The notes under the pieces are model-generated. The model saw only the letters and a program-made list of their open reading frames with translations, did no database searches and was not told where the DNA came from. Made by a program: the position numbers and the translations under genes. A stretch of DNA of 16,343 nt from JBDKTH01 sp964558295 (GTDB lineage: Bacteria; Planctomycetota; Planctomycetia; Pirellulales; Thermoguttaceae): positions 1 to 16,343 of the forward strand of contig CAZLDQ010000134.1 in NCBI GenBank assembly GCA_964558295.1, read 5' to 3'. Below are positions 13,855 to 16,343 of the stretch, in pieces. Every line of letters starts with the position of its first letter. Positions within the stretch are counted from its first letter, which is position 1.

Positions 13855-15036
13855 TCATTTCGTGCTGGCCGATGTTGCGGAAGCCCGGTCGCTGCTTGGG
13901 CGAATGCGTACACGGTGAAAAGTCGTTTGCACTCCCCCCAGACCGAGCCAAGATCCTGCTGGCAAAGCCCAATTCGCCGTCGTCGAAAGCGAACGTTGCG
14001 GGCCCGTCCAGTGGAGCAGCAGCTTGCCGTCGGCGAGCGCGTCGATGGCAGCCGCTTCGCCATCAAGATGCACACTGACGCGGACGACGCAGAGACGCTG
14101 AGCGCCGGCATGACTTGTGTGATCGAAGGAGCTCCCCGAAACGACGCGCCCATCGACCAAAGCCAAGGCGACTCTCTCGTCCACTCCCAGCAATAATGTA
14201 CAACGTTGCGAACCGACCGGCAGAAGCACTGCGGCCCAAGACCGAGGCTTCTCGCAGACGACCTCCATCTCAAAGTCGTAACTGTCCGTCAGAGTCACCG
14301 GGAGCATGATCCGCGACAGACCTTGCTCGGCTCGACGCGGATAAGGCCCTACATGAATCGCCTCCTCCTGCTGTTCCCACGGACCGCAGACTACGTTCGC
14401 CGGCAGGTCAAGCTGTGGGAGCAGATCGGTCCACTCCCCCACCGGCAGAATCGTCTGGGCGGGGAGACTCGATCGATTGGCTGTGGAAGCTGCCGTGGGC
14501 TGTGCAGGGAGGACAGGGGGCGGCAATGGGGCGGGAGTCGCAAACCAACCACCCCAGAGTACTCCCCAAACCATCGACAGAACGCCCCCAATTGCCAGAA
14601 AGACAGCCACGATCAGGAAGACTGGCAGCCGACGGTGTCGCTGCGACGTCAGCGTGGAGGAGCGAACCGATGGCGATTTCTCGACGAGAATGGGCATTGG
14701 CGGGGTGACTGCTGGCTGGGTTGCGGGATTGCTTCCTCGCGCCGTGGTCTGCTCCGCCAGTTGCTTCCAGAGCGTCGCGTCGTAGGCGGCCTTTTCGGAG
14801 GGGGTCAGCAAACAGCGTCGGGCGGCAGTCACCTCAGTGAGCAGACGCTGCGACAGAGCCGCGTGTGGGCCCGTCTGAAGGGTGCGCAGATAGGCGATCT
14901 GACGATCGACCGCATGTTCGATCGTGTCGACATTGCCCTCAAACAACTGAAGCCCAAGCAATCGATAGTGATTTGGGGGCTGCTGCTCGGGGCGAATCCC
15001 CAGCCAGGTGTAATAGGGATCAAACGGGTCGGACAT
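13855..15036 (-). CDS. Planctomycete J-like-domain membrane protein with one exported beta-sandwich module
   Basis: A 393-residue, shorter paralogue of the gene downstream. The N-terminus (PFDPYYTWLGIRPEQQ, NHYRLLGLQLFEG, SEKAAYDATL) matches it almost residue for residue, again without HPD. The basic segment RHRR precedes a transmembrane helix at about 137-161, followed by a short Pro/Ala linker. One beta-sandwich module follows (about 196-382: LPVGEWTDLLPQLDL, MLPVTLTDSYDFEMEV, LLPVGSQR, LLLHWTGPQRSL, TTFHRVRIR). The helical middle and second module of the paralogue are absent. Predicted topology is N-terminus in the cytoplasm, sandwich outside the membrane. The start is the ATG at 15034-15036; AGGGG lies unusually close (1 nt), so initiation may be inefficient. 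Function unknown; the module could bind carbohydrate, but no ligand residues are recognisable. Confidence 0.8.
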   Translation of the reverse strand: MSDPFDPYYTWLGIRPEQQPPNHYRLLGLQLFEGNVDTIEHAVDRQIAYLRTLQTGPHAALSQRLLTEVTAARRCLLTPSEKAAYDATLWKQLAEQTTARGSNPATQPAVTPPMPILVEKSPSVRSSTLTSQRHRRLPVFLIVAVFLAIGGVLSMVWGVLWGGWFATPAPLPPPVLPAQPTAASTANRSSLPAQTILPVGEWTDLLPQLDLPANVVCGPWEQQEEAIHVGPYPRRAEQGLSRIMLPVTLTDSYDFEMEVVCEKPRSWAAVLLPVGSQRCTLLLGVDERVALALVDGRVVSGSSFDHTSHAGAQRLCVVRVSVHLDGEAAAIDALADGKLLLHWTGPQRSLSTTANWALPAGSWLGLGGVQTTFHRVRIRPSSDRASATSASTK

Positions 15037-15093
15037 GCCCCTGCTTTCGAGAAAGATGCTCGCGATAATGCCTCACCCGCTCCCAGATATCTA

Positions 15094-15122
15094 ATACTAC
15101 GCCATCCGGCGGGGGGTTGCAA
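15094..15122 (-). promoter_or_regulatory. Promoter of the small J-like membrane protein gene
   Basis: On the minus strand TTGCAA (15117-15122) and TAGTAT (15094-15099) are 17 nt apart; four of six bases match at each element. The -35 overlaps the T-rich end of the carA terminator, a tight packing of one unit's end and the next one's start. Confidence 0.4.
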
Positions 15123-15153
15123 GAAAGCTCCCCCGCCAGTGAACGGGCGGGGG
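15121..15153 (-). terminator. Intrinsic terminator downstream of carA
   Basis: On the minus strand CCCCCGCC (15146-15153) pairs perfectly with GGCGGGGG (15130-15137) around an 8-nt loop. The downstream sequence AGCTTTCTT is moderately T-rich (CTTTCTT at 15121-15127). It lies about 60 nt past the carA stop. Confidence 0.6.
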
Positions 15154-15213
15154 GCGGTGGGCAGTGGGTGTCAAACAGGGCTTATGCTTCTGATCGTCTC
15201 CCTCTCCCCCTCC

Positions 15214-16335
15214 CTAGAGCATTTCGCGGAATTGGGCGAACAGGTAACTGCTGTCGTGAGGGCCGGCCGAGGCTTCAGGGTGGTATTGAACGCTGAAGGC
15301 GGGGAAACGACGGTGACGCACGCCTTCAATCGTGTTGTCGTTCAGGTTCAGATGGGTCACTTCGAGATCCGCGGGAAGCGAATCCGGATCGACGGCAAAG
15401 CCATGGTTTTGGCAGGTAATCTCCACACGGCCGGTGGCCTTGTTCAACACCGGCTGGTTGGCCCCCCGGTGGCCAAACTTGAGCTTAAAGGTCTTGGCCC
15501 CGCAAGCCAAAGAGAGAAGCTGGTGGCCCAGACAGATTCCGAAAATGGGTTTCTTGCCGACCAGGCCGCGAATGGTCTCTTGGGCGTAGGTCAACGGTTC
15601 AGGATCGCCCGGGCCATTCGACAAAAAGACGCCGTCCGGCTCCAAGGCCAGTACCTCTTGGGCCGTGGCCGTTCCGGGGAGGATCGTCACCCGACAGCCA
15701 CTATGGAACAGATGCCGGGCGATGTTCCATTTCATGCCATAGTCTAAGGCCACAACATGCGGAACCCCATTGGAGGAGCGCGGAACCTCGCGCGGCTGCA
15801 AGTCGGCCCAAGCACTCAATGGCTTTTGCCACTCCAGGGGTTTGTCGGGGATCACCGCTTGAACCAAGTCGCGGCCCACTAGGCCCGGACTCGTCTGGGC
15901 TTTGGCCACCAGACTGGCGTCGTCCAGATCGACGGTTGACAACACGCCTTTCATTGCCCCCCGGATGCGCAACCGGCGGACCAAGGCTCGGGTATCGATC
16001 CCCTCCAAAGCCACAACGCTGTGGCGGTTCAGGTAGTCGTGCAGGCCACTTTCTGCACGAAAGTTGCTCACACGCCGGCTCAACTCGCGCACAACGAACC
16101 CAGATAGGTGGGGGCGGCTACTCTCCATGTCCTCGGCATTGATCCCATAGTTGCCGATTTCCGGATAGGTCATCGTGACAATCTGGCCCCGATAACTCGG
16201 ATCGGTGAGAATCTCCTGATAACCGGTCATCGAGGTGTTGAAACAGACCTCTCCGTCAACTTCCCCGGGCGCGCCAAAAGCACGGCCAGTGAACACGGTT
16301 CCGTCTTCCAGAGCAAGCTTTGCGAGTTGTGTCAT
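15214..16335 (-). CDS. carA: Carbamoyl-phosphate synthase, glutamine-hydrolysing small subunit
   Basis: CarA releases ammonia from glutamine and feeds it to CarB, which makes carbamoyl phosphate for arginine and pyrimidine synthesis. The 373 residues match the family's usual length. The N-terminal CPSase_sm domain is complete (LEDGTVFTGRAFG, FNTSMTGYQEILTDPSYRGQ, EGIDTRALVRRLR). The C-terminal class I glutamine amidotransferase has its triad: Cys268 in GICLGHQ (266-272), His352 and Glu354 in YHPEAS. FLSNGPGDP (237-245) and KFGHRGANQPV (286-296) are also canonical. The usual HPEASPGPHD reads HPEASAGPHD here, a Pro-to-Ala change of unknown effect. The start is the ATG at 16333-16335. Only 8 nt of upstream sequence are in the window, so the ribosome-binding site cannot be judged. 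carB is not in the window. Confidence 0.97.
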   Translation of the reverse strand: MTQLAKLALEDGTVFTGRAFGAPGEVDGEVCFNTSMTGYQEILTDPSYRGQIVTMTYPEIGNYGINAEDMESSRPHLSGFVVRELSRRVSNFRAESGLHDYLNRHSVVALEGIDTRALVRRLRIRGAMKGVLSTVDLDDASLVAKAQTSPGLVGRDLVQAVIPDKPLEWQKPLSAWADLQPREVPRSSNGVPHVVALDYGMKWNIARHLFHSGCRVTILPGTATAQEVLALEPDGVFLSNGPGDPEPLTYAQETIRGLVGKKPIFGICLGHQLLSLACGAKTFKLKFGHRGANQPVLNKATGRVEITCQNHGFAVDPDSLPADLEVTHLNLNDNTIEGVRHRRFPAFSVQYHPEASAGPHDSSYLFAQFREML

Positions 16336-16343
16336 CTGAGGAC

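Noticed and set aside
14206..15747. A 513-codon plus-strand ORF spanning the small J-like gene, the intergenic gap and most of carA.
   Set aside because: It is antisense to two well-supported genes, crosses their terminator and promoter, and shows no known motif.

Overview
The window looks like a piece of a planctomycete chromosome, most likely of the Pirellulales type. That placement rests on two tandem proteins with a planctomycete-style, J-domain-like N-terminus (FDPYYTWLGI...HYRLLGL...KAAYDA), a formylglycine sulfatase, a Tat-exported deacetylase-like protein, and GC-rich DNA with strong third-position GC. The lineage is inference from gene content, not from a marker gene.

Layout. 1-495 (-) is the N-terminal part of a secreted clan GH-A glycoside hydrolase that runs off the left edge. 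754-1668 (-) is an EamA/DMT-type transporter. 1730-2115 holds a terminator, a possible integrase remnant and a tRNA-Gly(CCC) with its own promoter, all on the minus strand. 2199-3185 (+) is a queuosine-salvage glycosylase (Qng1/DUF2419 family) that appears to be transcribed without a leader. 3186-3545 has no intact gene but contains a coding-like relic. 3546-5018 (+) is an exported sulfatase ending at a hairpin terminator. 5148-6329 (-) is a Tat-exported NodB-like protein. 6330-6722 holds at best one small hypothetical ORF.

6723-8844 (-) is nrfHA, a complete respiratory ammonifying nitrite reductase: a four-heme NrfH quinol dehydrogenase and a five-heme NrfA with the CxxCK catalytic heme. Divergent from it is a Crp/Fnr-family regulator (9054-9743, +). 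A perfect FNR-type palindrome, TTGAT-N4-ATCAA, lies between them at about -41.5 of the best nrfH promoter. The regulator has the matching ExxSR recognition helix but lacks the FNR Fe-S cysteine cluster, so local control by a DNR/NnrR-like sensor is likely.

9762-10595 (-) is a class I SAM methyltransferase with its own promoter. 10744-13680 and 13855-15036 (-) are paralogous one-pass membrane proteins. Each has a cytoplasmic J-like domain lacking HPD, one transmembrane helix, a Pro/Ala-rich linker and exported beta-sandwich modules (two in the large protein, one in the small). Each has its own promoter. They have no assigned function and are the most original content here. 15214-16335 (-) is carA, the small subunit of carbamoyl-phosphate synthase, followed by a GC-rich hairpin terminator.

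Functionally, the window mixes housekeeping genes (carA, tRNA-Gly), polysaccharide turnover (glycoside hydrolase, sulfatase, deacetylase-like), anaerobic nitrite respiration with its regulator, and planctomycete-specific envelope proteins. No CRISPR array, complete insertion sequence, rRNA or replication origin was seen.
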